A stretch of 64,000 bases of DNA from Bedellia somnulentella (GCA_963576735.1 OY755179.1:3224001-3288000), one strand, 5' to 3'. Numbered from the stretch's first letter, positions 44,001 to 55,011 are shown. Translations and numbers: made by a program. Notes: generated by a model not told the origin, from the letters alone.

Positions 44001-47000
44001 TAAGTTGCCTTAGATTTTGCATGTACATACATACATACATATAATCACGCCATTAGTTTCCATTAAGGTAGGCAGAGACAATCGATCGCCACATTGTACG
44101 GTCCGTGCAAACCTCTCTAGCTTTGTTTACACCCATCAAATTCTTCATACATGCTCTTTTATTCTTCATAGATCGGACGCCTGCCTTTTTGAGCTCCGAG
44201 GTCGTCCTCTAATAACATAACCATCCACATAGGCTCTATAAATCTCTCTTCTCAATTTACTACTATTTCGCATGTGTAGTGTTATTTTTTAAACTTTAGG
44301 TTACCTCAATCACTGCTAAATTTTTATAAAATTTATCAATGATTTCTGAGAATTGAAGATTATTATTGCAGAAAGATTTTTTCATTCATCATTTATTCAT
44401 TCACGGCTATAAATCCCTTAACGGGGTAGCCGGAGCTTTGGAATGAGAAATTCCTCAGCCACTTTTGGAAGTTGATGTATAAAAAGATGGTAATAATAAA
44501 TGTTTTTGGTGACGGGTCTCCAACCACATCGCCCAAAAATCACTTAAAAAGCCCCTATACCCTTAGTCGCCTCTTGCGATCACCCTCGGGTAGAAATGGG
44601 GTAGTGTTATTCTAAGCCGACACTAGAAAGAAAGAAAGACACTACACGGAAAGGTTTTTTAAAAACGTTTAATCGTTTCCGTAGCCTATTCATGACATAC
44701 AAACAAATATTTCCACTTTTTAATAGTATAGATACATTGATAATTGAAAATATAGCGAAGTGGTACTTCAAAAGTTTATTATAATTGTTTTTTTAATAAA
44801 GTAAAGTGCGGAAAGTAACAAAACACGTAAACAAAAGTATACCAACGCAAAAAGGTACAGAAAAGTGTTATAAATCACTTATTTTGAAGCGTTGATTTTA
44901 TGCCAATTAGTTTTTTTATAGATTGGCCTCGAATTATGGTGGACATGGCGGTTAGCTTTTATTATGACTATTTTCCGTAAATATTACAAAGCGATGACAT
45001 TCTTAGCTGTGATTCATACCTATACTCGCGCTGTTATTTTTAATAGTGGCAGGCATAAAGTAACGATTACCACTTGCACAAATCTAGCCAACTTTATGTG
45101 CTTTGTTCAGATTCACAAATCTATGCAAATTCTTCTATTCTAACGTTTGTTAGTTAAAGTTAATTAGATATGTACATTTTTTTGTATACACTATCACATA
45201 ACTAAGTGTATTACCCACTTTGTGGGTTTCATTACGATGTTATCCCTGGAGTTCACAACAGCGCTAACAAAAATACACATACATAACTTCAACATGATTT
45301 AATATATCAAATTGATATAAATAAAATAAATATAATCTAATTTATAACTTGGATCAATTACATCCATACATACAAAAATATTATGAAAGACTAAAAGCAA
45401 ACACCTACATTCATCGTAATTTACTTTATAATAATGAGTGAAAACTTTTGTATCATCCTTATTTGACAAATAACTTACTTATTTACTAGATGCTTATGCT
45501 TACGTATTTAGTAGTACTAATTCTAATTGCATCAACTAAGCTAGAGACATTTTCAAATGAGTTAACAATAAATTAATTTGTTCGTGAACAGATAATGTAA
45601 TATAATGAAAATATATTTTAAGCTAGGGATGGAAAGTGTGATGAAGACATTGAAAGAAGAGTAAAAAAGGGCAACCCGGTAAATGGGGCACTGGATAGTC
45701 TCATGTCTAGTCAATCGGTGTCCGAAAAGGCCCGAATGGTTGTGCAAGATGCCGTTCTTGTTCCTACGCTTATGTATGGCAGTGAATGCTGTGTGTGGCA
45801 GACGGAGTATGAAAGCAGAGTGAATGCAGTGGAGATGAGGTTCCTCAGAAAAATTTGTAATGTTAGATTATGTGATCGTGTGAGGAATGAAGTGATTCGG
45901 GAAAGGTGTGGTGTAAAAGATGACATTGTAAGAAAGATAGAAAAAGGAATGTTGAGATGGTTTGGGCATATAGAGAGGATGGATGACAGTAAATTGGTGA
46001 AAGAGATCTATAGAGCCAATGTGGAAGGTAATGTTAGTAGAGGACGACCTCGGAGGACACATTTATTTATTTATTTGGATCAAATAGAAAATGTGCTCAA
46101 AAAGGCAGACTTCCGAAGTACGAAGAATATAACAGCATGTATGAAAAGATTGATGGATGTGAATGAAACTAGAGAGGTTTACCAGGATCGCACTAAGTGG
46201 CGATCGATAGTCTCTGTCTACCCCAATGGGAACTAACGGCGTGAGAATATGTATATACCTATGTATTTTAAGCTAGAGACTTAAACCATATTTATTTAAG
46301 GCACGCCAACCGCATCATAACATAATAAGCATTCACAAATTTAAAACATTTTGTGAAGTCAGCTTTATTCTACATCTAATATATAAAATTCACATGTCAC
46401 AGTGTTCGTCACCAAACTCCTCTGAAACAGCTGAGCCAATTTCAATGAAAGTTTTCATATACATTCGGTAGTTCTGAAATTAGGTTTTTATACTCCTAAG
46501 TGATAAAGGAATAATTTTATAGACTAGATATTTAGTAGAAATTATAGGTAAAACAATGTTTGACGAGTCAGCTAGTGGGATTATATTAGCAAAAACTATG
46601 ATGAAATAGTTATGCATTAAAAAAACTAATAATTTGTATCCTGTTTTTCATTTATTTAAGACAATAGACGGAAACACACCACATGGTCCTTAGGACGCAT
46701 ACGAAGTACATCCAATCATGATTCGTCACAGCAAACCAATATCGGTCCGTCACGGAAAAATACTTTATTAGTTGTGAGTACACTACCAGTATGCTCTAAC
46801 AACATACAAAATACTTACCAAAATTCTTTATTCAACTTGCATGAATGCATATACTAACGGCCATATCCCAAAAAGAGGAAGCCAGAGTTTTAGAACTAGA
46901 AACTTTTCAGCCACATTTTAAAATGATTGGGGATAAGATGGTAGAAATAAAGTAGTGTCGGCTTAGAATAACACTACCCCATTTCTACCAGTGGGTGATC

Positions 47001-50000
47001 GTAAGAGGCGACTAAGGGTATAGGGGCTTTTTAAGTGATTTTTGGGCGATGTGGTTGGAGACCCGTCACCAAAAACATTTATTATTACCATCTTATCCCC
47101 AATCAACTTCCAAAAGTGGCTGCAGAATTTCTCATTCCAAAGCTCTGGGTACCCCGGTAAGGGATTTATAGCCGTGAGTATATGTATGTATGTAAATAAA
47201 GTATCAAGGGGTAAGTAATAAAGGGGTAGTGACATCCTAAGGCACTACACGGTGGTTTATGCAACTTAACCCTTTTTTATCGTTGTTATATAAATACCCG
47301 ACGTAAAACGATGGGGCAACAAAGTTATGACAGAAACTCGACTAAAACATCGATTTGCGGTTTTTTAACCAATATAAAATGAAGCCTCTTACAGAGGCCT
47401 TGATTTCTCCCACTCCTCTTAGTGTACCCTTAGCACTGAAGACATTTGGAGCTACAAATCAAACTCCTTCATAGCTCTTATTCGGAGTAGTAGACTCCAA
47501 TCCGTCTGTTACAAAATCCTCTTAGAATACAGTTGTATCCTGATTTTTTTGCGTACGTTTGACTCCGGTTAATTATAAAATCATGCATATATAGTTAATA
47601 AAATCAATGCAGAATCACTGCATGACACACTCCGAAGTTTTTGACCCGAAACACACGAAAATATACTTACGCGTTCATTTACTGTCAAACTTTTGTATAA
47701 GTCTGTGTTCAAATCAAAATGGGAGGTCGAATTTCAATTCATAGTTAACATAGATCACTAAAATGTAGTTCTGTTATTTGTATGATAAATAACAAAGGCA
47801 AAATAAAATAATCCTTAAAACATTTGATATCTTTCAAACTGTAGGTCTCTATGATATTTACTCCCATTTCATAAACATTTGCATTAAGATTTTGTTCTTC
47901 CTATCTGTATTAAAATAAATTTGCTGTGTAGTGTCGGCTTAGAATAGCACTACCTCATTTCTTCCGGTGGGTGTACGTAAGAGGCGACTAACGGTATTTG
48001 GGCTTTCAAGGGACTTTGGGCGATACGGTTGGAGACCCATCACCAACAACCTTTATTTTACCACCCTTTGCCCAAGCAACTTTCAAAAGTGGCTGAAGAA
48101 TTCTATAATTCTATATGTATGTATGTATAAAATAAATTAATCAAATTACTAATTAGTAGCCTAGTCATTTAATTACTCAAATATGTTTGTTAACTCTTTG
48201 TTGGTCTCAGAATGATTGTGATATTTTATCTGTTTCGTTGTTGTAGGTTATCTAATTGTGCTCATTCAATTTGCTCTTATCTTTTATTCTAAATATTGTA
48301 ATTACTTTGATGTTTCTGAGTTCAATCAAATGTTGTTTTCATTTAACATCAAATAATGAGATTGGTATTTGATCAGTTTTAAACCGTATTACTGAGAAAC
48401 GGGTGAAAAGATAACTACATCAATATATTTTATTTGACCTTTAGGTTTCTGCCCTTATATTAACATACATACATACGGCGATAAAGACCCAAAAAGAGGT
48501 GGCCAAAGCTTTAGAACTAGAAACTTGTCAGCCACATTTGGAAGTCGATATGGAGGACAAGATGGTAGCAATAAAGTATCGTTGGTGATGGGTCTCCAAC
48601 TGCATTCCCCAAACACCACTAAAAAGGCCCCATACCCTTAGTCGCCTCTTACGACACCCGTGGGTAGAAAAAAGTGTTGACATTTTAATCCGGCACATCA
48701 TGGCAAATTACCCCTATAATTATCATTGTACTAACGCGAAGTTTTTTATTCAAGCTGTGTATATGTATTTGTCTCAGAACCTATATTAAGTGTCGTATGA
48801 AACGACTAGTGTTATTGGGATTTTTGAGGGCTTCGTTCGTCGAACGCCAAAAAAACCATCTAAACTTCAACTTAAGGTCGTCCCTGGAAAAATAGGTTGA
48901 TATTGATTTAATGTTTTTTGACATGAATTCCTCATGTGGGGATTATTACTCATAAATAAAAATCCCCACATGAGGAATTCATGTCAAAAAACATTAAATT
49001 ATGTGATAGTTAGGCGTTTCCAACATTTGCATTCTATCTGAAAAGGTAGACAAGTGGCCGTCCGAATTAGTTAAAAATTCGGAGGTAGGAAACGCAAACA
49101 CTACTTGAACGTGTAAAAAAGAAACAAAGGATAGACAAATTTCGCGCTGGATGCCAACTGACACTGTAGCTCAGTTGGCAGAGCGACGGGGGCGTATACC
49201 CGAAGGTCGCGGGTTCGAACCCCGCCAGTGTCGAAATTTTTCTTTCCTTTAATAACATCTTTTATTTATGATATTGATTGTTTGGAAATTCTATAGTGTC
49301 TGATTTGATGATATTGATATGACATGAATAAAATATATGTTGGTGATTATGTGATTATTAGTTCATGGTGTTAAAATTTGATGTTTAACATTTTAATAAT
49401 CTGTTGAAAAATATGATGAATAAAATTGAATTGGAACATGCTTTGTTTTCATAAAAACCGTATAGGCTCCACTGGCATAACATACATGTGAACTCATTAT
49501 GTGTCTATATACGCGTAGCTTTACGATCTGTAACTTTGATGTTTAACTTTTCATTTAAACATTATAGTTATTCAATAAAACTAAATAAACTACATTTATC
49601 CAACGCGCGCGTTTTTTCCGTCCCTGTCACTCTCAGTAAATTTGACGTAAGAGTGAGCGCAATAGCTGCAAAATGCGGGGAGGCCCTTAACAAATGAAAA
49701 GACAAGTATGAAAAATCTAGTGTGTAAATATAACCCTAGTTGCACTTGAAGCTTGAACAATAAAAACATAATTGTATACATGTCACTATAAAAGTTATGC
49801 CTTGCGAAGCAATAAATTGGTTATTGAGTCAGCATTATCGCTGTGAGTAAAACTTATTTTAACTTCGATTTTTCAACCAAATCTTTTTCTGCGAATTATG
49901 TGAATATTGCGCACTCAATTAGTGATACTTATTGAAATAATTTGTTATTTTGTGATCTGCGTTCATTAATTAGAAGTTTTAGTTTTCTAAGAGTAAAATA

Positions 50001-51299
50001 AATTACAGGTATTTGTAATAAATTGTTGGTGATGGGTCTCTCTCTAACCACATTGCCCAACATTCACTCAAAAATCACCAACTATCCTTAGTCGCCTCTT
50101 ATGTCACCCACGGGGAGAAACGGGTTAGTGTTATTTCTCCTCTGACGCAATTAAACTCTTTATGTACAATATATATATATAAAAAAAATAGTATATATAT
50201 GCTGTGTAGTATCGGCTTAGAATAGCACTACCCCATATCTTCCGTAGGGTGTACGTAAGAGGCGACTAACGGTATTGGGGCTTTCGAGAGATTTTTGGGC
50301 GATGCGGTTGGAGACCCATCACCAACAACCTTTATTTCACCATCTTCTCCCCATGCAACTTCCAAAAGAAGCTGAGGTATTTCTAACCTTTCCCTAGCTC
50401 GGGCTACCCCTTTCAAGGGATTTATAGCCGTGATTATATATATATACATATTTATGTGTATATGTATATACATATCTCAGTTCGTCAAAACAAGTTCAAT
50501 GTCAGCACATGTGTTAAGTATGTAGGTATTATGACGTTGAACAATAGAACACGACGTCTTTTACATTTGTATCACCTAAGTGTTTATTTAACAAACACTG
50601 TATCTGATTCTCATTATCAAACTATACATATTGCGATATTTCTTGTTTGAATGGTAATTCTTAGAAGTGCTTCTCATTGTTTTGTTGTTTATATTGATGT
50701 CATATTTTGCTTCTGTTGTACTTTGACACGACTTTTATACAAGGAAAAATGGAGCATTTACTTGTAGATTTCATTAAATATATTTTGTTTCAATATTATG
50801 ATCAGAAGTTTCTCCATTTAACTGCTATAAAAAATATTAAACAAAAAAGTTGATCGAGTTAGCAGTGTATTATTTAGTAAGAAGAAGTAAGTGTATTAAG
50901 AATCTGGGAATATAGAAATACTAATACTTCTGATCATCCCATGATAATTCTGTGACTTGGTAGTCAGACTACCCACTTTTTTCGTAGATACATTTGTTTA
51001 GTTTAATTTCGAATTATAACCCACACCTTCTTCATCAAAAATTGTACCTCAAAAGCTTTAAAGATTGTTAAATAATAGTATTATTTTCATTTCAGCAAAC
51101 TTACAGATATAATAATATTAAATTTTACTTAATATAATTATAAAATCTGTTGTTTCAGGGAGTCATCGCTCGAGATTTGGATCACACAGAATCGGTTCCA
51201 TCAATAACAGCCGGTGGGGTCGGATTCTCATACGTCAACATCAGACTAAAGAGTGAGAGAGGCTCTGGACTAAACTACCAAATAGAAATTTACGTCTAA
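41005..51299 (+). CDS. MBF2-family secreted peptide, two exons
   Basis: Coding exons are 41005-41196 (64 codons) and 51159-51299 (46 codons plus TAA). The donor is AAG|GTATGA, the acceptor TTTCAG|GGA, and the intron phase is 0. The protein has 110 residues. Residues 1-20 (MKSILLFTAVALACIAVCQS) are a signal peptide. The rest follows the MBF2 pattern: DLIVGTS near the start, VKEVFFSDPGQQIIK at the exon end, then GVIARDLD, ITAGGVGFSYVNIRLKSERG and a final YQIEIYV. The family is named from the silkworm transcription cofactor MBF2, yet most members have signal peptides and are thought to be secreted; the role of this one is unknown. Length is usual for the family and no break is seen. Alternative upstream exons are not excluded. 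Confidence 0.85.
41350..41508 (-). mobile_element. LINE-T 3' end, old
   Basis: TGATTGGGGTAGGCAGAGTC and CACGATCCTG blocks are present; the tail is lost. Confidence 0.65.
41510..41600 (-). mobile_element. SINE-A, 3' third
   Basis: CATACATACATATACTCAAGGCC to the CAGCCACATTAGGAAG block. Confidence 0.75.
41865..42290 (+). pseudogene. LINE-T RT remnant in the intron
   Basis: Recognisable GGGAATTGGTGGATTCATCC and TATACGCTGATGATCAA, the YADD region, followed by scattered matches to AGAAAGTCGAACAAGTGAA. Many indels and stops are present. Confidence 0.7.
42597..42842 (+). mobile_element. SINE-A, full length
   Basis: Near-consensus copy. The tail has drifted to GTGTGTGCGTG. Confidence 0.85.
42921..43300 (+). 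mobile_element. SINE-B, full length
   Basis: The head has an altered anticodon region (GCCCGAAAAACAGAAGGGC) and B-box GTTCCAATCC, unlike the TTATCGTGCAAACGA of other copies. Confidence 0.85.
43301..44027. other. Intronic interval
   Basis: No repeat family recognised. A GACGCGCACGCTCTCGCGCGC GC-rich spot lies near 43496. Confidence 0.45.
44028..44215 (-). mobile_element. LINE-T 3' end
   Basis: CATA tail, GTTTCCATTAAGGTAGGCAG, and extends past CTTTTTGAGC. Confidence 0.8.
44390..44625 (-). mobile_element. SINE-A, full length
   Basis: Tail reduced to CATTTATTCATTCACGG. Same subtype as 38124. Confidence 0.8.
44626..45625. other. Intronic interval
   Basis: Only a SINE-B scrap near 45185-45250 (minus strand, TGTGGGTTTCATTACGATGT) is recognised. 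Confidence 0.5.
45626..46258 (+). pseudogene. LINE-T C-terminal half, longest open copy
   Basis: A 5'-truncated copy in the MBF2 intron with a continuous 177-residue frame (45703-46236): SSQSVSEKARM, LMYGSECCVWQTEYES, RFLRKICNVRLCDRVRNEV, RWFGHIERMDD, then WRSIVSVYPNGN and stop. A short TTTA expansion adds residues after RPRRTHL. Upstream bases still read DGKCDEDIERRVKKG. It ends with CCCCAATGGG, GGCGTGAG and a TATG-like tail. The RT catalytic part is absent. Confidence 0.85.
46377..46530 (+). mobile_element. Helitron-like 5' end fragment
   Basis: Begins TCTAATATATAAAATTCAC and has CACCAAACTCCTCTG. It is the counterpart of 10165-10330. Confidence 0.45.
46841..47255 (-). mobile_element. SINE-A host of a SINE-A insertion
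   Basis: Old copy in two parts, 46841-46954 and 47204-47255, around the insertion. Confidence 0.8.
46955..47193 (+). mobile_element. SINE-A nested in SINE-A, with target-site repeats
   Basis: AAATAAAGTA occurs at 46945-46954 and 47194-47203. The insert starts GTGTCGGCTTAG, slightly 5'-truncated, and ends in TATG. Confidence 0.85.
47256..47922. other. Intronic interval without recognised repeats
   Basis: No ORF or repeat was identified. Confidence 0.45.
47923..48129 (+). mobile_element. SINE-A with deleted hairpin
   Basis: Near-consensus 5' half. The GGCTACCCC...TAGCC hairpin is missing and the TATG tail follows TAATTCTA directly. Confidence 0.8.
48463..48704 (-). mobile_element. SINE-A, full length
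   Basis: Subtype with AAAGTATCGTTGGTGATGGG. 5' end CCGGCACATCATGGC. Confidence 0.8.
48906..48999. repeat. Perfect 39-bp-arm palindrome
   Basis: 48906-48944 and 48961-48999 are exact inverted copies (core CCCCACATGAGGAATTCATG) around a 16-base loop. The arm equals the flank module at 10968-11025. Confidence 0.85.
49000..49270 (+). repeat. tRNA-like repeat unit
   Basis: The tRNA-like part is 49162-49233: acceptor-type ACACTG/CAGTGT, D-arm GCTC/GAGC with A-box TAGCTCAGTTGG, T-arm GCGGG/CCCGC with GGTTCGAACCC. The anticodon arm has an eight-base loop (GGCGTATA) on four pairs, so it is unlikely to act as a tRNA. TTTCTTTCCTTTAATAACAT follows. Confidence 0.65.
49271..50017. other. Intronic interval
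   Basis: AT-rich. Frames of 69 and 61 residues overlap on opposite strands without motifs. Confidence 0.45.
50018..50143 (-). mobile_element. SINE-A, 5' half
   Basis: From TTGTTGGTGATGGG to the GGGTTAGTGTTATT block. Confidence 0.7.
50201..50470 (+). mobile_element. SINE-A, full length
   Basis: The tail is mutated to TA-rich sequence (TGATTATATATATATACATA). Confidence 0.85.
50901..50990 (-). mobile_element. SINE-B scrap
   Basis: ATACTAATACTTCTGATCATCCC and a CTACCCAC block only. Confidence 0.4.
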
Positions 51300-51494
51300 G
51301 TATACCAAAAATGATATTGTAAAGTTGAGAAACGAATTTATTGAAAAATTACATAAAAACCTATTGTTGCCTTAAATCCGATCCAAATTATTGATTATTG
51401 TAAAAGTTTTTGTTTCATTAAATTGTAAGTACGTTTCAAAATATTTGCTACCTACATATATGCAAGAAGTTTTTATTACTATTAATATTTATTG

Positions 51495-51622
51495 AATAAA
51501 CTGTTAGGACTTGTTAAAATGTTTACAATCTATGCAAGATGATTTTATTGCTGTTTAAACTCAATCCATATAAAGATGTTTTGGTTATTTTTGAGAAAAG
51601 ATACTTGAATATATTCAATAAA
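51495..51622 (+). promoter_or_regulatory. Poly(A) signals of the MBF2-family gene
   Basis: AATAAA at 51495-51500 and 51617-51622, about 195 and 320 bases after the stop codon. Confidence 0.6.
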
Positions 51623-51700
51623 CTTTAAGTTATTATAATCGGTTTTTTGATTAAAGATTAATAGATAGATAATGCATAACAATAAACACAATACATAATT

Positions 51701-51956
51701 CCTGTGTAGTGTCAGCTTAGAATAGCACTACCCCATTTCTACCCGATGGGTGTTCGTAAGAGGCGACTGAGGGTTTTGGGGCTTTTTAAGTGATTGTTTG
51801 GCGATGCGGTTGGAGACCCATCTCCAACTCCATTTATATAAAAATCTTTTCCTCACCTATCTCCCAAAAGTGGCTGAATAATTTCTTATTCCGAAGCTCT
51901 GGCTACCCCTTTTAGGGATTTGTAGCCGTGAGTATGTGTGTGTATTAGTATGTACG
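51701..51956 (+). mobile_element. SINE-A just downstream of the gene
   Basis: Starts CTGTGTAGTGTCAGCTTAG and is complete to a GTATG tail. Confidence 0.85.
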
Positions 51957-52204
51957 TAATTCACAACCATAAAATTGAAGAATAATCAATTTTAGTTCAG
52001 TATTTGTGCTAAGTTAACAATTAATTACAAACTAGGTCGTAATTTAGCGTTTGTAATTGTTCCGAGTTAAAACAATAATTTGCCGTTGGTTGTACTTGTA
52101 CTGAAATAAATTTAAGCGCATTGTTGCACGCAATCTGTTTTATATTGGCTAAGAATAGCACTAACCCATTTCTTCCAGCAGCAAGACTAGAACGAGCGAC
52201 CTTT

Positions 52205-52530
52205 TTAACCGACTTCAAAAAAAGGAGTGTTCTAAAAATTGAGAAATTCGACCGTATATTTTTTTTTTTTTTTTTTTATGTTTGTTCGCCGATTACTTTG
52301 CCATTTATGAACCGATTTTGATTTTTTTTTTATTCGATAGAAGATACTCCCGGATTGGTACCATGATGAGGATATCAGGGTCTGATGATGGGATCCTGGA
52401 GAAATCGAGGGGAACCCTGAAATTATATAGGCAAATGTACCGCGTTTTACATATTTTCTGAAATTATATTGGCATTTGCTTATGAAAATCATATTGTTAT
52501 GCTGCTGAGCTGATGATGGAAGGTGTGGGT
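52205..52530 (+). repeat. TTAACCGACTTC repeat
   Basis: Starts TTAACCGACTTC and A/GGAG, then a T-tract near 52259-52276 and ATGAACCGATTTTGATTTTT. It is related at its start to the 144-bp minisatellite unit. Preceded by a SINE-A 5' scrap at 52146-52182. Confidence 0.5.
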
Positions 52531-52679
52531 CCTTAATCACTAGGAGTTAGGAAACAGTTCTTTATGTTCTTTATGTTGTTATGCTCCTTTTCGTAGCTTT
52601 TATGAAGAGAAGTACAGGTTCACTCAACATTTCTTTTGTTATGTTATTGTTACCGAGAATGTACCATGAGACCTGTTGA

Positions 52680-52865
52680 AACTCACAATCATGTGACAGT
52701 GTATTTGTTCAAAACGCCAATAGGCCTGCCCTGTATAACGTGAGAACGTGGGTCCAAGCAAAGCGTGGGTACTCTGAACAACAGGCGACAATGTCACGTG
52801 ATATTCATAAGTATTACTACCTCTGCTAACCCCTTCGGGGATTTTCGGCCTGAACGTTTGAGTCT
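52680..52865 (+). mobile_element. SINE-B, 3' half
   Basis: From CATGTGACAGTGTATT to CCCCTTCGGGGATTTTCGG. No tail. Confidence 0.7.
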
Positions 52866-53074
52866 TTCTTGAGATGTAGAATTGTAGACCATTGCCTTTC
52901 GAGGGATTTCAAGAACAATGTAAAGTTACATATGGTTGAGCCTATTTAATATCGTACAGTAATAGAAATACCGGAAATGCGAAGAATAATACAGTAACCG
53001 TCGCTTCCTCATCCGTAAGGCATCTTTGCCAGGTCTACTTATCTCTAAAACTCGTAAAATAAAATATTTTTTAA

Positions 53075-53657
53075 CAAAAAGAAAACCGACTTCATAGTGG
53101 GAAAAACAACCATAAATAAACAATCTAGTGCTAAAAAGTACGAAATAAGTTTTTTAATTGAATATGAGTACTGTGATTAATACTTTAGCAATTTCTTTAT
53201 TCCACACGCGTCAGTTCAACCTACCTAAATATTACAATTCTCTTAAATTATTTTTTGAGTCGGTGCCAGTCAAACAAAAGTAAATTCACCCTACTATCTA
53301 TCTCTGATTATTACAATCTAAACAATATATATCTATCGCCTAACGTTTCAAATGGTAATACGTACAAAAATAAATTTACCCTACAACTACAAGGTATCCT
53401 ACATTTTACGTGTATATGAAGTACGAAATACACACTTATTATTGTCAATCATCCATCACGCAGGCTGGCACCGGCTCACAAATTAATTTAAGAGAACTTT
53501 AATATTTAGGTAGGTTGAACTGACGCGTGTGGAATAAAGAAATTGCTAAGGTATTAATCACAGTACTCATATTCAATTAAAAAACTTATTTCGTACTTTT
53601 TAGCACTAGATTGTTTATTTACGGTTGTTTTTCCCACTATGAAGTCGGTTTTCTTTT
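53075..53657. mobile_element. 583-bp foldback element with ~200-bp arms, TTAA-flanked
   Basis: TTAA is at 53071-53074 and 53658-53661. The arms (about 53075-53270 and 53464-53657) are nearly identical inverted copies ending at AAAAGAAAACCGACTTC. TTAA duplication suggests piggyBac-type transposition, but no transposase or CCC terminus is seen. A solo arm is in unit B. Confidence 0.75.
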
Positions 53658-53730
53658 TTAACTAAATAACACGTTGTATAAAACAGTCATCTCTTTCGCA
53701 CTTACATAGCATCGTATGACGACGACGACA

Positions 53731-54053
53731 GGACGACGTGATAGCTCAATGGGTAGAACAACGGTTATCGTGCAAACGACTAGTGTTTAAATCCCGGGTC
53801 GCGCCTTTACTAATTTGTCTTTTCTAAAGACATATGTGTGGTTAATTTATCACGGTTTGTTAACGGTGAGGGAAAACATCGTGAGGAAACCCACATGACT
53901 GAGTTGTACTTAGTCATGTGACAGTGTATTCATACAAAACGGCGATAGGCCTGCCCCCTATCACGCGAGTACACTGTCCATGCAAAACGTGGGTACTCTG
54001 AACACTAGGTGACAACGTCACGTGATGTTCAGAAGTATTAGTACCTCTGCCAA
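53731..54053 (+). mobile_element. SINE-B lacking its tail
   Basis: Complete head and body. It is cut after CTCTGCCAACC and joined to a SINE-A scrap. Confidence 0.8.
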
Positions 54054-54093
54054 CCTTTAGCTACCCTTTTTTAGGATTTATAGCCGTTAGTAT
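54054..54093 (+). mobile_element. SINE-A, hairpin scrap
   Basis: TTTAGCTACCCTTTTTTAGG to GCCGTTAGTATAT only. It supplies the 3' hairpin after a truncated SINE-B. Confidence 0.65.
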
Positions 54094-54768
54094 ATACTCA
54101 TGGATGATTGATAGATGAATTTCATAAATTCCTTTTTGTAGTGGTTATATCAGTCAATCGCATCAAGTTTCAAATTTCTAGATACAGAAATGTCAAAAAT
54201 CTGTACACTATATTTCAATCCCTTAGGGGGTGAGTTCCACTTAAAATTTTTGATAAGCCATATATCTAGTAGTCATACTATTAACAAACAATTAAATGGA
54301 CATTTATATTGAGAAAAATGGATAAAACCCTTATTTTTTCCAAAACTAGTATTAATGAAACGTATGATAAAGTCTTTCGATTAAAAAATTTATCGTGTAA
54401 ATATGGGGAGCCATATACAAGTTATGTTTTTTTTATGCTCCTTAGGAAGCCCTTGCAAAATCCAGGATAAATGATATTCTATATGTTGGCCAGATGTATA
54501 AGCTACATTCATACCAAATTTGTTCAAGATCCGATTGGTAGAATTAACGTGATGACCGGACATACAGACAGAGAGACAGACTGAAAGTCATTTTTTTCAA
54601 AAAGCGCACATTTGGCTTTCTTTAAACATATTCCAACGGTTTTTTTTTCTTCAATGTACAGTTTTGACCTCGGTACAGTCTTATTTTAGAACAGATAATT
54701 ATTTGATTGAGTTAAACAAATTATACCTTTAGAGTTCAACTTTTATATTAATTATAACGTATACATTT
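54094..54768. other. Unclassified AT-rich interval
   Basis: Has ACATACAGACAGAGAGACAG near 54560, a pattern seen in some insect repeats. No ORF or family call. Confidence 0.35.
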
Positions 54769-55009
54769 ATACATATACTCACGGCTATAAATCCCTAGAA
54801 GGGGTAGCCAGAGCTAACGAATTAGAAATTCCTCAGCCACTTTTGGAAGTTGCGTGGGGAAAAGATGGTAAAATAAAGGTTGTTGGTGATGGGTCTCCAA
54901 CCGCATCGCCCAAAAATCCCTTAAAAAGCCCTAATACCGTTAGTCGCCTCTTACGTACACCCACCGGAAGAAAAGGGGTAGTGCTATTCTAAGCCGACAC
55001 TACACAGCA
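54769..55009 (-). mobile_element. SINE-A, full length
   Basis: Near-consensus, from ACATATACTCACGGC to CCGACACTACACAGC. Confidence 0.85.
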
Positions 55010-55011
55010 AT

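Larger units (their letters stand above)
41197..51158 (+). other. Intron of the MBF2-family gene, 9,962 bp
   Basis: Filled with SINE-A, SINE-B and LINE-T copies, a tRNA-like repeat and a perfect palindrome. No additional MBF2 exon was found in it. Confidence 0.75.

Noticed and set aside
49162..49233. Functional tRNA gene
   Set aside because: Acceptor, D and T arms are good, but the anticodon arm has a wrong-sized loop and the sequence belongs to a repeat with several copies.
52232..52540. 102-residue minus-strand frame
   Set aside because: Spans a T-tract and a common repeat; lysine run from poly-T; no motif.
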